A stretch of 64,000 nt of DNA from Erythrobacter sp. AP23 (GCF_001542855.1 NZ_LNBY01000001.1:248001-312000), one strand, 5' to 3'; counted from the stretch's first letter, positions 37,527-48,968 are shown. Made by a program: numbers and translations. The notes: generated by a model not told the origin, from the letters alone.

Positions 37527-37589
37527 AATCGCGTCCCCCTCTGGGGCTTACTTGACCGCACGCAGGCGGGCCGTCAATGCTGGCCCGCG

Positions 37590-37847
37590 ATGGCAGAGGA
37601 TCAGTCACAAATTTCCGACCTGAGTTTCGAGCAGGCGTTACGCGAACTCGAAAGCGTCGTCCGGCGGCTCGAAAGCGGCGACGTCCCGCTCGATGAAAGC
37701 ATCGACCTTTACGAACGCGGTGAACAGCTGCGCAAGGCATGCCAGGCGCGGCTCGATACCGCGCAGGCGCGGATCGAGAAAATCGTTGCTGGGGCCGATG
37801 GCAAGCCCGCGCGCACCGAGCCCTTCGATGCGGACGGCAACGCGTGA
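37590..37847 (+). CDS. xseB: Exodeoxyribonuclease VII small subunit XseB
   Basis: 85-residue small subunit of exonuclease VII, which degrades single-stranded DNA to oligonucleotides. LSFEQALRELESVVRRLESGDVPLDESI and LYERGEQLRKACQARLDTAQARIEKI form its two-helix hairpin. The large subunit XseA is not in the window. The stop overlaps the GTG of ispA, a coupling of xseB and ispA common in bacteria. Confidence 0.93.
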   Translation: MAEDQSQISDLSFEQALRELESVVRRLESGDVPLDESIDLYERGEQLRKACQARLDTAQARIEKIVAGADGKPARTEPFDADGNA

Positions 37848-38752
37848 CGGTCGTGGCGGCTATGCCCGACTTGCTTGGCGAGGCCTTCGAACGGATTCAG
37901 GGCGAGATCGACAGCGCATTCGACGCTTTCCTCCCGGTGCCGCAGGATACCAGGGCCAGGTTGGTAGAAGCCATGCGCTACGCGGCAATCGGCGGTGGCA
38001 AGCGCGTGCGTCCGCTGCTGCTCGCGGCGACGGCGGACCTGTTCGGTGTCAATCGCGATGCCGCGATCAATGCGGGCTGCGCGGTAGAGGCGATCCATGC
38101 CTATTCGTTGATCCATGACGATCTGCCTTGCATGGACGACGACGAGCTGCGGCATGGTAAGCCCACGCTCCACAAGGCCTTCGACGAGGCGACCGCGGTC
38201 CTGGCGGGCGATTGCCTGCATGCGCTCGCCTTCGACATCCTGACCCAGCCCGATACCAGCACCGACCCCTTCGTGCGCGCCGAACTCGTTGCGACCCTCG
38301 CGCGCGCCAGCGGTCATGACGGCATGGCCGGCGGACAGATGATGGACATCGTGTCCGAAGAACAGCACTATGACCTGCGCCAGATCACACGCCTGCAGCA
38401 ACTCAAGACCGGTGCGCTCTTGGCGGCAAGTGTCGAAATGGGCGCAGTGCTTGGACGCGTGCCCCCCGAAGGGCGGACGCATCTGCGCGCCTATGCCCGC
38501 GACATCGGGCTTGCCTTTCAGATCGCCGACGATCTGCTCGATGTGGAAGGCGACGAAGAGAAGGCCGGCAAGGCGCTGCGCAAGGACGAGGGGCAGGGCA
38601 AGCAGACATTCGTCACTCTCATGGGGGTCGAGCAGGCCCGCTCGCAGGCAACCATGCTTGTCGAGCAGGCGGGACGGCACCTGGCCGGACATGGTGAAGA
38701 CGCGCGCCTGCTTGTCGATCTCGCGCATTTCATCGTGAAGAGGGATCATTGA
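37844..38752 (+). CDS. ispA: Farnesyl diphosphate synthase / polyprenyl synthetase IspA
   Basis: 302-residue trans-prenyltransferase making farnesyl (or geranyl) diphosphate for quinones, carotenoids and undecaprenyl lipids. The first aspartate-rich motif is LIHDDLPCMDDDELRHG, the second is FQIADDLLD, and GGGKRVRPLL binds the allylic or homoallylic substrate. The GTG overlapping the xseB stop is preferred; an ATG six codons later is possible. Cytoplasmic. It could feed substrate precursors for the carotenoids cleaved by the oxygenase at 41.7 kb. Confidence 0.92.
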   Translation: MTVVAAMPDLLGEAFERIQGEIDSAFDAFLPVPQDTRARLVEAMRYAAIGGGKRVRPLLLAATADLFGVNRDAAINAGCAVEAIHAYSLIHDDLPCMDDDELRHGKPTLHKAFDEATAVLAGDCLHALAFDILTQPDTSTDPFVRAELVATLARASGHDGMAGGQMMDIVSEEQHYDLRQITRLQQLKTGALLAASVEMGAVLGRVPPEGRTHLRAYARDIGLAFQIADDLLDVEGDEEKAGKALRKDEGQGKQTFVTLMGVEQARSQATMLVEQAGRHLAGHGEDARLLVDLAHFIVKRDH

Positions 38753-39261
38753 TGGCCAAGCGCATCGGAATCTACCCGGGCACGTTCGACCCCATAACGC
38801 TCGGCCATATGGATATTATCGAGCGCGGTGCGAAGCTCGTCGACGAGCTGATCATCGGCGTTACCACAAATATCGCCAAATCGCCCATGTTCGACGATGA
38901 CGAACGCATCGCGATGGTCGAGCGCGAGGTCGCCGGCGTAGCCTCTGACAGCATACGCGTGGTCGGCTTCAATTCGCTGCTGATGGATTTCGCCGAGCGC
39001 ATGAACGCCGGGATCGTCATTCGCGGCATTCGCGGCGTCACCGATTTCGAGTACGAATATCAGCTGACCGGCATGAACCGGCAGCTCAACGACAAGATCG
39101 AGACCGTGTTTCTCATGGCCGATGTCGAACTCCAGCCCATCGCCAGCCGCCTGGTCAAGGAAATCGCCCTCTATGGCGGGCCGATCGAGAAATTCGTGAC
39201 GCCCGCGGTGCGCGCCGATGTCGAAGCGCGGGTCGAGAAAATCGGTCGGCGCGGGGGCTGA
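38752..39261 (+). CDS. coaD: Phosphopantetheine adenylyltransferase CoaD
   Basis: 169-residue nucleotidyltransferase for the penultimate step of coenzyme A synthesis. The nucleotide motif IYPGTFDPITLGHMDII is at the N-terminus and RGIRGVTDFEYEYQLTGMNRQL is the conserved middle. The ATG overlaps the ispA stop (TGATG). Confidence 0.95.
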   Translation: MAKRIGIYPGTFDPITLGHMDIIERGAKLVDELIIGVTTNIAKSPMFDDDERIAMVEREVAGVASDSIRVVGFNSLLMDFAERMNAGIVIRGIRGVTDFEYEYQLTGMNRQLNDKIETVFLMADVELQPIASRLVKEIALYGGPIEKFVTPAVRADVEARVEKIGRRGG

Positions 39262-39338
39262 GAGCCACGCCTAACCTATTCATTGAACGGACAGTCACGC
39301 CTCGCTAGAGGGTCCGCAATCCAGGACATTGCTACGGA

Positions 39339-40016
39339 ATGACGATGCTCAAGACTTCGCTTGCCCTTGCTGCCGCGCTTACGTTTGCCGCGACGCCCTT
39401 CGCCGCCCAGGCGCAGGATGAGACCGCGACCGCCGAGACCCGCGTGTTCACGCCGGTCAATTTCAATGTGAACGAAGATCTCGAGAACATTCTACTGCTC
39501 GATCTGTCGAATGGCGAACGGGTGGCGATCCGGCTGAAACCCGATTGGGCGCCCAACCATGTCGAGCGGATCAAGACGCTCACCCGCCAGGGTTTTTACG
39601 ACGGCGTGATTTTCCACCGCGTCATCGATGGGTTCATGGCGCAGACCGGCGATCCGACGGGCACCGGAACCGGCGGGTCCGAGCTGCCGGATATCGCGGA
39701 GGAATTTCACCGCATGCCGCATGTCCGCGGTACGGTGTCGATGGCCCGTGCGGCCAGCCCCGACAGTGCGAACAGCCAGTTCTTCATCGTCTTCTACCCC
39801 CGCTTCAACCTCGACAATACCTATACCAATTTCGGGCGGGTGATTTCGAACATGGCGGCGGTGGACGCGATCCAGCGCGGCGAGCCGCCTGCAAATCCGA
39901 CGCGTATCGTCCAGGCGTCGATCGCGGCGGACAACAAGCCGGTGCCGGTCAATACCGCACCGCGCGTGGCCGACGAGATCAGCGTCGACGATCTGAACGC
40001 ACCGATCCAGGAATAG
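39339..40016 (+). CDS. Periplasmic cyclophilin-type peptidyl-prolyl isomerase
   Basis: 225-residue cyclophilin with a signal peptide (MTMLKTSLALAAALTFAATPFAAQAQ). The core shows FYDGVIFHRVIDGFMAQTGDPTGTGTGG and MARAASPDSANSQFFIVF, the conserved active-site lines. It should help folding of periplasmic or outer-membrane proteins. It ends 41 bases before queA on the same strand. Confidence 0.92.
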   Translation: MTMLKTSLALAAALTFAATPFAAQAQDETATAETRVFTPVNFNVNEDLENILLLDLSNGERVAIRLKPDWAPNHVERIKTLTRQGFYDGVIFHRVIDGFMAQTGDPTGTGTGGSELPDIAEEFHRMPHVRGTVSMARAASPDSANSQFFIVFYPRFNLDNTYTNFGRVISNMAAVDAIQRGEPPANPTRIVQASIAADNKPVPVNTAPRVADEISVDDLNAPIQE

Positions 40017-40057
40017 CAATTGCGCCTTTCGGGCCGCGTCCCTAAGCGGCGCTGGCC

Positions 40058-41086
40058 ATGAAAGTCGACCTTTTCGATTTCGAACTTCCGCCCGAACGCA
40101 TCGCGCTGCGTCCGGCGCGCCCGCGCGATGCCGCGCGTATGCTGGTGGTGCGGGGCGAGGGCCCGTTCGAAGATTGCGGCGTGCGCGACCTGCCGCAGCT
40201 GCTGCGTGCCGGCGACGTGCTCGTCTTCAACGACACGCGCGTCATTCCTGCGCAGCTCGAGGGGCGCCGGGGCGAGGCGAAGATCGGCGCGACATTGCAC
40301 AAGCGGATCGATTTGCGCCGATGGCAGGCTTTCGTGCGCAATGCCAAGCGCCTGCGGATCGGCGACGTCGCGGAATTCGGCGGGGGAGTAACGGCGATTG
40401 CCGAAGAACGGCTCGCCGATGGCAGCTTCGTGCTCTTCTTCGAAGGCGACGAGCCGGTCGAGGTGCTGCTCGAACGCGCGGGGCGGATGCCGCTGCCGCC
40501 CTATATCGCGGGCAAGCGCGCGACCGACGAGCAGGATCGCGAGGACTACCAGACCATGTTCGCTCAGGAAGACGGTGCGGTCGCCGCGCCGACCGCCGCG
40601 CTGCATTTCACGCCCGAACTGATCGCTGCGCTCGATGCGGCGGGGATCGCGCGCGAAACGCTGACGCTGCATGTGGGCGCGGGAACCTTCCTTCCGGTCA
40701 AGGCCGAGGATACCGACGATCATGCGATGCATGCCGAATGGGGCCGGATAGAGCCCGATGTCGCCGACTGCCTCAATGCCGCGCGCAAGGCCGGGGGCAG
40801 GGTGATCGCGGTCGGCACGACCAGTCTGCGCCTGCTCGAGAGCGCGACGGGCGAAGATGGCGTTATCCGGCCCTTTGCGGGCGACACCGATATCTTCATC
40901 ACGCCCGGCTATTCATTCCGCGCGGTCGACGGGTTGATGACCAATTTCCACCTGCCCAAATCGACGTTGATGATGCTGGTCAGTGCCTTGATGACCCGCG
41001 AACGGATGATGGCCGCTTACGACTATGCCATCGCGAATGAGTATCGCTTCTACAGCTACGGCGATTCCTCGCTGCTGCTGCCCTGA
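40058..41086 (+). CDS. queA: tRNA S-adenosylmethionine ribosyltransferase-isomerase QueA
   Basis: 342-residue enzyme making epoxyqueuosine in tRNA from preQ1 and the ribosyl part of [56 protein letters not shown] and [21 protein letters not shown] are diagnostic. tgt, the preceding enzyme of the pathway, lies 4.8 kb downstream beyond an unrelated block. Its stop directly abuts the stop of the convergent TetR gene, with no intergenic base. Confidence 0.95.
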   Translation: MKVDLFDFELPPERIALRPARPRDAARMLVVRGEGPFEDCGVRDLPQLLRAGDVLVFNDTRVIPAQLEGRRGEAKIGATLHKRIDLRRWQAFVRNAKRLRIGDVAEFGGGVTAIAEERLADGSFVLFFEGDEPVEVLLERAGRMPLPPYIAGKRATDEQDREDYQTMFAQEDGAVAAPTAALHFTPELIAALDAAGIARETLTLHVGAGTFLPVKAEDTDDHAMHAEWGRIEPDVADCLNAARKAGGRVIAVGTTSLRLLESATGEDGVIRPFAGDTDIFITPGYSFRAVDGLMTNFHLPKSTLMMLVSALMTRERMMAAYDYAIANEYRFYSYGDSSLLLP

Positions 41087-41653
41087 TCAGGGGAACACGC
41101 TCTTGGTATCGAGCATTCGCTCGATCAGCGCATCATCGGCTGGAATCCGCCCGTCGAGCATGAGCATGGCGATGCCATGCGCGATCGACCATGCCTGGAG
41201 AGCGAGAAGCTCCGCGCGTTCCGGATCGCTTGCCAGCGCCTGCGTATTGGCGGTCAGCAGCGCGCGCGCCTCGTCGGGCGCTTCGCCATCGCCGACCGGA
41301 TGGCCCTGCGTGAACATCAGGCGGAAAAGCGCGGGATGGGCGAGCGCGAAGCGCACGTAGGTACGGCCCGTCGCGGCAAATCCCGCAGCGCCGCCCCCTG
41401 CCTCCTTCGCGGCGACCGCCTGCTCGTTGCCGAGCAGCTTCAGTCCCTCTCTCGCCAGCGCCTTGTCGAGCGCGTGCTTGTCGGGAAAGTGGCGATAGAC
41501 GGCCGTCGGCGAAACACCCACTGCGCGCGCCAGTTCGCGCAACGAGGGGGCTTTGCCCCCGGGCCCTTCGAGCGCCTGCAGCCCAGCGGCCAGCAGCGCG
41601 TCGCGCAGGTTCCCGTGATGGTAGGCGGCAGGCGATGTTGACACTGTTACCAT
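41087..41653 (-). CDS. TetR-family transcriptional regulator
   Basis: 188-residue repressor-type regulator. The N-terminal helix-turn-helix reads YHHGNLRDALLAAGLQAL, then LRELARAVGVSPTAVYRHFPDKHAL, followed by a C-terminal helical ligand-binding domain of the TetR_C33/WHG-like kind (RTYVRFALAHPALFRLMF). It is divergent from the carotenoid oxygenase with 45 bases between the starts, in and beside which two related operator-like 15-mers occur. It most likely represses itself and the oxygenase/ABC operon. Ligand unknown, perhaps an apocarotenoid or lipid. Confidence 0.85.
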   Translation of the reverse strand: MVTVSTSPAAYHHGNLRDALLAAGLQALEGPGGKAPSLRELARAVGVSPTAVYRHFPDKHALDKALAREGLKLLGNEQAVAAKEAGGGAAGFAATGRTYVRFALAHPALFRLMFTQGHPVGDGEAPDEARALLTANTQALASDPERAELLALQAWSIAHGIAMLMLDGRIPADDALIERMLDTKSVFP

Positions 41654-41677
41654 GACCTCTATGTTTACAGTGTTTAC
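41637..41677. promoter_or_regulatory. Paired operator candidates for the TetR regulator
   Basis: GTTGACACTGTTACC (41637-41651) and, on the other strand, GTAAACACTGTAAAC (41663-41677) form inverted copies sharing ACACTGT exactly. The second is itself near-palindromic. They flank the TetR start codon and lie upstream of the oxygenase, so one regulator could control both genes. Confidence 0.5.
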
Positions 41678-41698
41678 TTTAACCGGAGCGAGTCGGTC

Positions 41699-43129
41699 AT
41701 GGCAAGCGTCATCGAGAAAACCATCCGCAAGGCAGTCACTCCCGCGATCCAGGCTGTGTCGACGATCAATCGGGCGCGGCTGCCCGGCGCGGACACCAAT
41801 CCTTTCCTGCGCGGTGTCCATACGCCGCTCGCCGAGGAATTCACGCTTGATGATCTCGAAGTGACCGGCACCATCCCGCCGGAGCTCGACGGTCGCTATG
41901 TCCGGATCGGTCCCAATCCCTACGGCGATGGCGCCAAGGGGCACCACTGGTTCATCGGTGACGGGATGGTCCACGGTGTGCGGCTGAAGAACGGCAAGGC
42001 CGAGTGGTACCGCAACCGGTTCATCCGCTCGCGCGAACTCGAAGGCAAGGGCGGCCCGCCCGCGGTCGGCGGCCCGCGTCGCGGCTTCGGCGATACGGTC
42101 AATACCAACGTGCTCGACATCGGCGGGAAGATCATGGCCCTGGTCGAAGCGAGCAGCTTTCCGGTCGAGCTCGATGGCAATCTCGAATCGGTCGCCTATT
42201 CCGACTTCGGCGGCGGGCTGACCGGCTCCTTCACGGCGCATCCGCACCAATGCCCTGCGACCGGCGAATTCCACGCGATCTGCTACGAGGCGACCTCGCA
42301 GGACACGATCCGCCATGTTGTCATGGCCGCCGACGGCACGGTCCAGCGCGAAACCGCCATCCCGGTGCGCAACGGTCCCTCGATCCACGATTGCGCCCTG
42401 ACCGAGAACTACGTTGTGATCCTCGACCTGCCGGTGACATTTTCGGTCTCGGCGCTGCTGGCCGGCTACAAGTTCCCCTATCGTTGGAACCGCGAGCACG
42501 AGGCCCGCGTCGGCTTGCTGCCGCGTGGCGGGTCGAGCGAGGACATCGTCTGGCATGCCGTCGATCCGGCCTATGTCTTCCATGTCGGCAACAGCTTCGA
42601 AGATACAAATGGCCGCGTGGTGATCGACCTGTGCGCCTACCAGACCATTTTCGATGGCGACATGCCGGGACCATATGGAAAGTCGCTCGGGCTGGAACGC
42701 TGGACGCTCGACGGAAAGGGCGGAAAGGTCGAGCGCAAGACGATCGATCCTTCGGGCCAGGAGTTTCCTCGCCCGGACGAACGCTTCTTCACGCGCGCCT
42801 ATCGCTATCTCTGGGTGACCGGCCTGCCCGAGGATGGCGACCTTGAATTCGTCGCGCCCATGCCGCTTTACCGCCACGACCTCGAAACGGGAAAGCGCGT
42901 GCAGCGCGATTTCGGCGAGGGGCGCATTCCCGGCGAATTCGTGTTCGCGCCGCGCAGCCTGGATGCGCCCGAAGGCGATGGGTGGGTGATGGGCTACGTC
43001 ATCGACCGCAATCAAGGCGCCAGTGCGCTCGAAATCCTCGATGCGACCAGCCTCGAACTGATTGCGGCGGTCCATCTCCCGCATGTGATCCCCCCGGGGT
43101 TCCACGGCAACTGGATCGCCGCTAGCTAG
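41699..43129 (+). CDS. Carotenoid cleavage oxygenase family protein
   Basis: 476-residue non-haem iron oxygenase of the carotenoid cleavage dioxygenase family (seven-bladed propeller). LEVTGTIPPELDGRYVRIGPNP and FIGDGMVHGVRL are classic openings. Four iron-binding His candidates are in TAHPHQ, SIHDCAL, VFHVGNSFED and PPGFHGNW. It should split a double bond in a carotenoid, apocarotenoid or stilbene. No signal peptide; cytoplasmic or membrane-associated. The ABC ATPase gene begins six bases after its stop, so it heads a three-gene operon divergent from a TetR gene. Confidence 0.9.
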   Translation: MASVIEKTIRKAVTPAIQAVSTINRARLPGADTNPFLRGVHTPLAEEFTLDDLEVTGTIPPELDGRYVRIGPNPYGDGAKGHHWFIGDGMVHGVRLKNGKAEWYRNRFIRSRELEGKGGPPAVGGPRRGFGDTVNTNVLDIGGKIMALVEASSFPVELDGNLESVAYSDFGGGLTGSFTAHPHQCPATGEFHAICYEATSQDTIRHVVMAADGTVQRETAIPVRNGPSIHDCALTENYVVILDLPVTFSVSALLAGYKFPYRWNREHEARVGLLPRGGSSEDIVWHAVDPAYVFHVGNSFEDTNGRVVIDLCAYQTIFDGDMPGPYGKSLGLERWTLDGKGGKVERKTIDPSGQEFPRPDERFFTRAYRYLWVTGLPEDGDLEFVAPMPLYRHDLETGKRVQRDFGEGRIPGEFVFAPRSLDAPEGDGWVMGYVIDRNQGASALEILDATSLELIAAVHLPHVIPPGFHGNWIAAS

Positions 43130-43135
43130 GAGCGC

Positions 43136-44077
43136 GTGGATTCGATTCTCGAACTTTCCGGCCTGTCGAAGGTCTATCCCGGCGGGCTGAAAGCGCTCGA
43201 TGACGTCGATCTAACCATTCGCAAGGGGGAAATTTTCGCGCTGCTCGGGCCCAATGGCGCGGGCAAAACCACGCTGATCGGCGCGGTCTGCGGACTGGTG
43301 CGGCCGACATCGGGCACGATCCGCGCCTTCGGCCACGACATGGCGGGCGACTGGCGCAAGGCGCGAAGCCGGATCGGCCTCGTCCCGCAGGAACTCAGCA
43401 CGGATATGTTCGAGCCGGTCCACCGCGCGGTAAGCTATTCGCGCGGGCTGTTCGGGCTGGCACCGGACCGGGAGCGGATCGAGGAGATCCTGCGATCCCT
43501 GAGCCTGTGGGACAAGCGCGACGAGCGGATCATGGCGCTGTCCGGCGGGATGAAGCGCCGCGTGCTGATCGCCAAGGCACTCGCGCATGAACCCGACCTG
43601 CTTTTTCTCGACGAGCCCACCGCGGGCGTCGACGTCGAACTGCGCAAGGGCATGTGGGCGATCATCGACGAAATGCGCGAACGCGGCGTCACTATCATTC
43701 TGACAACGCATTACATCGAAGAGGCCGAAATGATGGCCGACCGCGTCGGGATCATCAATCGCGGCAAGCTGCTGATGGTGGACGAGAAAGAAGCCATGAT
43801 GAAGCGGCTTGGCCGGACCGAGGCGCATATCACGCTGGCCAAGCCGCTGGTGGGGCTGCCACCCGAAATCGGGCGCTTTCCCGTCGAACTGGAACAGGGC
43901 GGCACCTCGCTGTGCTATCGGGGAGGCGATGGGACCGGACTGGGCAAGTCGGAGGTTGCCGATCTGACCAAGGCACTGATCGCCGCCGGGATCGATTACA
44001 CCGGCATCGACACGCGCGAGAGCAGCCTCGAAGAGATCTTCGTGTCGCTGCTGGGCGAGGGGGAGGGCGCGGCATGA
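43136..44077 (+). CDS. ABC-2 transporter ATP-binding protein
   Basis: 313-residue ATPase of an ABC-2 exporter. Walker A is LGPNGAGKTTLIGAV, the signature is LSGGMKRRVLIAKAL and Walker B is LLFLDEPTAGVDVELR; EEIFVSLLGEGEGAA closes the C-terminal extension typical of DrrA/YadG-type exporters. The GTG start has AGGAG just upstream, overlapping the oxygenase stop region. It overlaps the permease gene (ATGA). Confidence 0.92.
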   Translation: MDSILELSGLSKVYPGGLKALDDVDLTIRKGEIFALLGPNGAGKTTLIGAVCGLVRPTSGTIRAFGHDMAGDWRKARSRIGLVPQELSTDMFEPVHRAVSYSRGLFGLAPDRERIEEILRSLSLWDKRDERIMALSGGMKRRVLIAKALAHEPDLLFLDEPTAGVDVELRKGMWAIIDEMRERGVTIILTTHYIEEAEMMADRVGIINRGKLLMVDEKEAMMKRLGRTEAHITLAKPLVGLPPEIGRFPVELEQGGTSLCYRGGDGTGLGKSEVADLTKALIAAGIDYTGIDTRESSLEEIFVSLLGEGEGAA

Positions 44078-44838
44078 TCTCCTGGCGCTCCACCTGGTCG
44101 ATCTACACGCGCGAGTTGATGCGTTTTCTGCGCACCGCCTTTCAGTCGGTACTCGCGCCGGTGCTGACGACGTCGCTCTATTTCATCGTTTTCGGCGCGG
44201 CGATCGGAAATCGCATGCCCGACCTCGGCGGGGTCGAGTACGGCGCCTTCATCATTCCCGGCCTGCTGATGCTCACCTTGCTGGGCGAGACAACCAGCAA
44301 TTCGAGCTTCGGAATCTACATGCCGCGTTTCACGGGCACGATTTACGAACTGCTCAGCGCCCCCGTTGGCGTGGCGGAAACGCTGATCGGCTTCGTCGGT
44401 GCGGCGATGACCAAGAGCCTCATCCTCGCCACGATCATCCTGCTGACCGCGCGCCTGTTCGTCGATTATTCGATCGCGCATCCGCTGCTGGCGGTATTCT
44501 ACATCATGCTGGTCGCGGCGGCTTTCAGCCTGTTCGGCTTCATCCTCGGCATTTGGGCCGACAATTTCGAGAAACTGGGCATCATTCCGATGCTGTTCCT
44601 CACCCCGCTCACTTTTCTGGGCGGGACCTTCTACTCGATCGACATGCTACCCGAGCCGTGGGACACGATCGCTCTGGCCAATCCGATCGTCTATCTGGTC
44701 AGCGGACTTCGCTGGACCTTCTATGGCAGCAGCGATGTCGATATCTGGCTTAGCTTCGGCATCACATTGGGCTTCCTGGCCTTCTGCGTCGGCGTGATCG
44801 GCTATATCTTCAAGACCGGGTGGCGCCTGCGCGCGTAA
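44074..44838 (+). CDS. ABC-2 transporter permease
   Basis: 254-residue inner-membrane permease with six helices, of the ABC-2/YadH type. It opens ISWRSTWSIYTRELMRFLRT, contains NSSFGIYMPRFTGTIYELLSAPVG and the late PLTFLGGTFYSIDMLPEPW signature. With the preceding ATPase it forms a half-and-half exporter. Substrates of this family include lipids, polyketides and drugs; here none is known. The ATG overlaps the ATPase stop. Confidence 0.92.
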   Translation: MISWRSTWSIYTRELMRFLRTAFQSVLAPVLTTSLYFIVFGAAIGNRMPDLGGVEYGAFIIPGLLMLTLLGETTSNSSFGIYMPRFTGTIYELLSAPVGVAETLIGFVGAAMTKSLILATIILLTARLFVDYSIAHPLLAVFYIMLVAAAFSLFGFILGIWADNFEKLGIIPMLFLTPLTFLGGTFYSIDMLPEPWDTIALANPIVYLVSGLRWTFYGSSDVDIWLSFGITLGFLAFCVGVIGYIFKTGWRLRA

Positions 44839-44894
44839 GGCTTGCATTCGATTGCGGACTGGCGAGCGGGCCGACAAGAGGCTAGGCGCGCGGC

Positions 44895-46969
<2,075 letters not shown>

Positions 46970-46995
46970 GGCAGGACGGATATAGTCTGCCGGAC

Positions 46996-47757
46996 ATGGA
47001 GAAAAACACCCAGTCGCTCGTCGTGCCCGCCAAGTGGGGCCTACCCTACGCGGAGGACGAAGTGAAACCTACGATCCAACGCGAGCAGAGCTATATCGTC
47101 GCCATCGCGGTGCTGACGATCATCGCCTGGCAGACCGAAATCGGAACGCTCGCCCTCCTGCCGTTTACGCTGTTGGCAACGTGGTTTCACGAAATGGCGC
47201 ACGGGCTTGCAGCGGTCGCGCTGGGCGCCGATTTCGAACGGCTCGTGATCTACGCAAACGGTTCGGGATTTGCCGAGTATTCGGGCCGCATGTGGGGTAT
47301 CGGGCAGGCGATCGTGGCTGCCACCGGACTGCTCGGTCCGACGATCGCCGGGTGCCTGATGATCATCGCCTCCCGTTCGCGACGCGCTACCCGGTGGGTG
47401 TTGCTGGCTCTGGGGGCGGCGCTTGCAGTTTCCACGCTGATCTGGGTCCGGTCGATCGTCGGATGGATCGTGCTGCCGGCGATTGCGGTCGTCTCGCTTT
47501 ACATAGCGCTGCGCGGAAACGAGAAATGGCAGCGGATCGCGGTCGAATTTCTCGGCGTGCAAGGAGCGGTGAGCGTCTACCAGGACCTTGGCTACCTGTT
47601 CAGCCCGGGCGGTTATGTCGGGGGACATCTGGTCCTCTCGGACACGGGGCGGATCGCCGATGCGTTGTTCCTGCCCTACTGGTTCTGGGGCGGGGCGATC
47701 ACCGTCGCCATCGTCGCGATGGTCTGGAAATCCCTGCAGATCGCGAGTCGCTACTGA
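46996..47757 (+). CDS. M50-like membrane metallopeptidase
   Basis: 253-residue inner-membrane protein. The zinc motif TWFHEMAHGLAAVALG lies in the second helix, and several further helices follow with QDLGYLFSPGGYVGGHLVLSDTG late in the chain, resembling M50B peptidases. Target unknown. It ends just before a strong terminator shared with rpsD. Confidence 0.82.
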   Translation: MEKNTQSLVVPAKWGLPYAEDEVKPTIQREQSYIVAIAVLTIIAWQTEIGTLALLPFTLLATWFHEMAHGLAAVALGADFERLVIYANGSGFAEYSGRMWGIGQAIVAATGLLGPTIAGCLMIIASRSRRATRWVLLALGAALAVSTLIWVRSIVGWIVLPAIAVVSLYIALRGNEKWQRIAVEFLGVQGAVSVYQDLGYLFSPGGYVGGHLVLSDTGRIADALFLPYWFWGGAITVAIVAMVWKSLQIASRY

Positions 47758-47778
47758 CGCCCGCCATACCGCTATGCG

Positions 47779-47812
47779 AAAAGGGCGGCCCCGCTAGGGA
47801 CCGCCCTTTTTT
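47779..47812. terminator. Bidirectional rho-independent terminator
   Basis: AAAAGGGCGG...CCGCCCTTTTTT with a GC-rich loop lies 22 bases after the M50 gene and 25 bases after the rpsD stop on the other strand. The T-run on the plus strand and the A-run on the other side let it stop transcription in both directions. Confidence 0.9.
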
Positions 47813-47836
47813 CAATCTCGCTTTCCTTGCGGCTTA

Positions 47837-48451
47837 TTAGCGCGAGTAGAACTCGACCACGAGGTTCGGTTCCATGGTGACCGGATAGGGCACTTCGTCG
47901 AGCTTCGGCACGCGGGTGAAGGTCACCTTGTCGTTGCCGTCGGGCGCGACGTAGTCGGGAATGTCGCGCTCGGGCAGGCTCTGCGCTTCGATGACCAGCG
48001 CCATTTCCTTCGCCTTGCTACCGAGGCTGACGACATCGCCGACCTTCACGCGGGCCGAGGCGATGTTGGTCTTCACGCCGTTGAGGTAGATGTGGCCGTG
48101 GCTCACGATCTGGCGGGCGGCAAAAATGGTCGGCGCGAACTTGGCGCGATATACGACCATATCGAGGCGCTGTTCGAGCAGGCCGATCAGGTTCTGGCCG
48201 GTGTCGCCCTTCATGCGCGAGGCTTCCTGGTAGGTGCGCTTGAACTGCTTCTCGGTGACGTCGCCGTAATAGCCCTTGAGCTTCTGCTTGGCGCGCAGCT
48301 GCAGACCGAAGTCGCTCATCTTGCCCTTGCGGCGCTGGCCGTGCTGGCCGGGGCCGTAGGAACGCTTGTTGACCGGGGAGTTCGGGCGACCCCAGATGTT
48401 TTCACCCATCCGGCGGTCGAGCTTGTACTTGGCGCGGGTGCGCTTCGTCAT
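47837..48451 (-). CDS. rpsD: 30S ribosomal protein S4
   Basis: 204-residue primary 16S rRNA-binding protein, nucleator of the 30S body. The N-terminus [30 protein letters not shown] [20 protein letters not shown] and the S4 domain ([31 protein letters not shown]) are unmistakable. Here the gene stands alone rather than in the alpha operon. Upstream lies a nine-base-arm palindrome. Confidence 0.97.
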   Translation of the reverse strand: MTKRTRAKYKLDRRMGENIWGRPNSPVNKRSYGPGQHGQRRKGKMSDFGLQLRAKQKLKGYYGDVTEKQFKRTYQEASRMKGDTGQNLIGLLEQRLDMVVYRAKFAPTIFAARQIVSHGHIYLNGVKTNIASARVKVGDVVSLGSKAKEMALVIEAQSLPERDIPDYVAPDGNDKVTFTRVPKLDEVPYPVTMEPNLVVEFYSR

Positions 48452-48511
48452 AGATATTTCCTTCAATTTGCTGGGCCACCCCATCGGTGACCATCCAACC
48501 CGGCATAGCAC

Positions 48512-48530
48512 CGCTGATCGTCGATCAGCG
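48512..48530. promoter_or_regulatory. Near-perfect palindrome upstream of rpsD
   Basis: CGCTGATCG-T-CGATCAGCG, nine-base arms, 61 bases before the rpsD ATG and within the divergent spacer shared with the chorismate mutase gene. It could be an operator or an rpsD leader hairpin; neither can be decided. Confidence 0.4.
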
Positions 48531-48656
48531 CGGCTTCCGCTTCACCGGGGTGCGGAGCCAATTCGCGAAGGCGCGCTCCTAGCAATATCGTGCAGCGCGT
48601 CAAGCGGTAACATAGGCGCTCGACAAGCGGGTTCAAGCGCGGCAGGGCGCAGTGCC

Positions 48657-48968
48657 ATGAGTGACGAATTCAAACTGCCTGAAGACTGCACGAACATGAC
48701 CGAAGTGCGTGTTGGGGTGGATACCACCGACCGCGAGCTGATGGAACTGCTCGACCGCCGTTTCGGCTACATGCGGGCCGCCGCCCGGATCAAGACCGAC
48801 CGCAGCGTGGTGCGCGACGAAGGGCGCAAGGCGGAGGTTATCGCCAACGCCCGTGCGGATGCGGAGGGCAGGGGACTTCCTGCGGACGGGATTGTGAAGA
48901 TCTGGGAAGAGCTCGTCGAGACCTCGATCGCCTACGAACTGGTCGAATGGGATCGGATCAGAACTTAG
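48657..48968 (+). CDS. Chorismate mutase type II (AroQ class)
   Basis: 103-residue all-helical chorismate mutase-like protein: DTTDRELMELLDRRFGYMRAAARIK provides the first-helix Arg and Lys, and a second Arg/Lys set is in RSVVRDEGRKAEVIANARADA. It would convert chorismate to prephenate, or act in isochorismate metabolism as PchB does. Its 3' end overlaps trmJ by 11 bases in convergent orientation. Confidence 0.85.
   Translation: MSDEFKLPEDCTNMTEVRVGVDTTDRELMELLDRRFGYMRAAARIKTDRSVVRDEGRKAEVIANARADAEGRGLPADGIVKIWEELVETSIAYELVEWDRIRT

Noticed and set aside
41654-43105. Upstream extension of the TetR frame through the carotenoid oxygenase antisense strand
   Set aside because: TetR family similarity begins at about 41653; the extension is antisense to a clear oxygenase gene.
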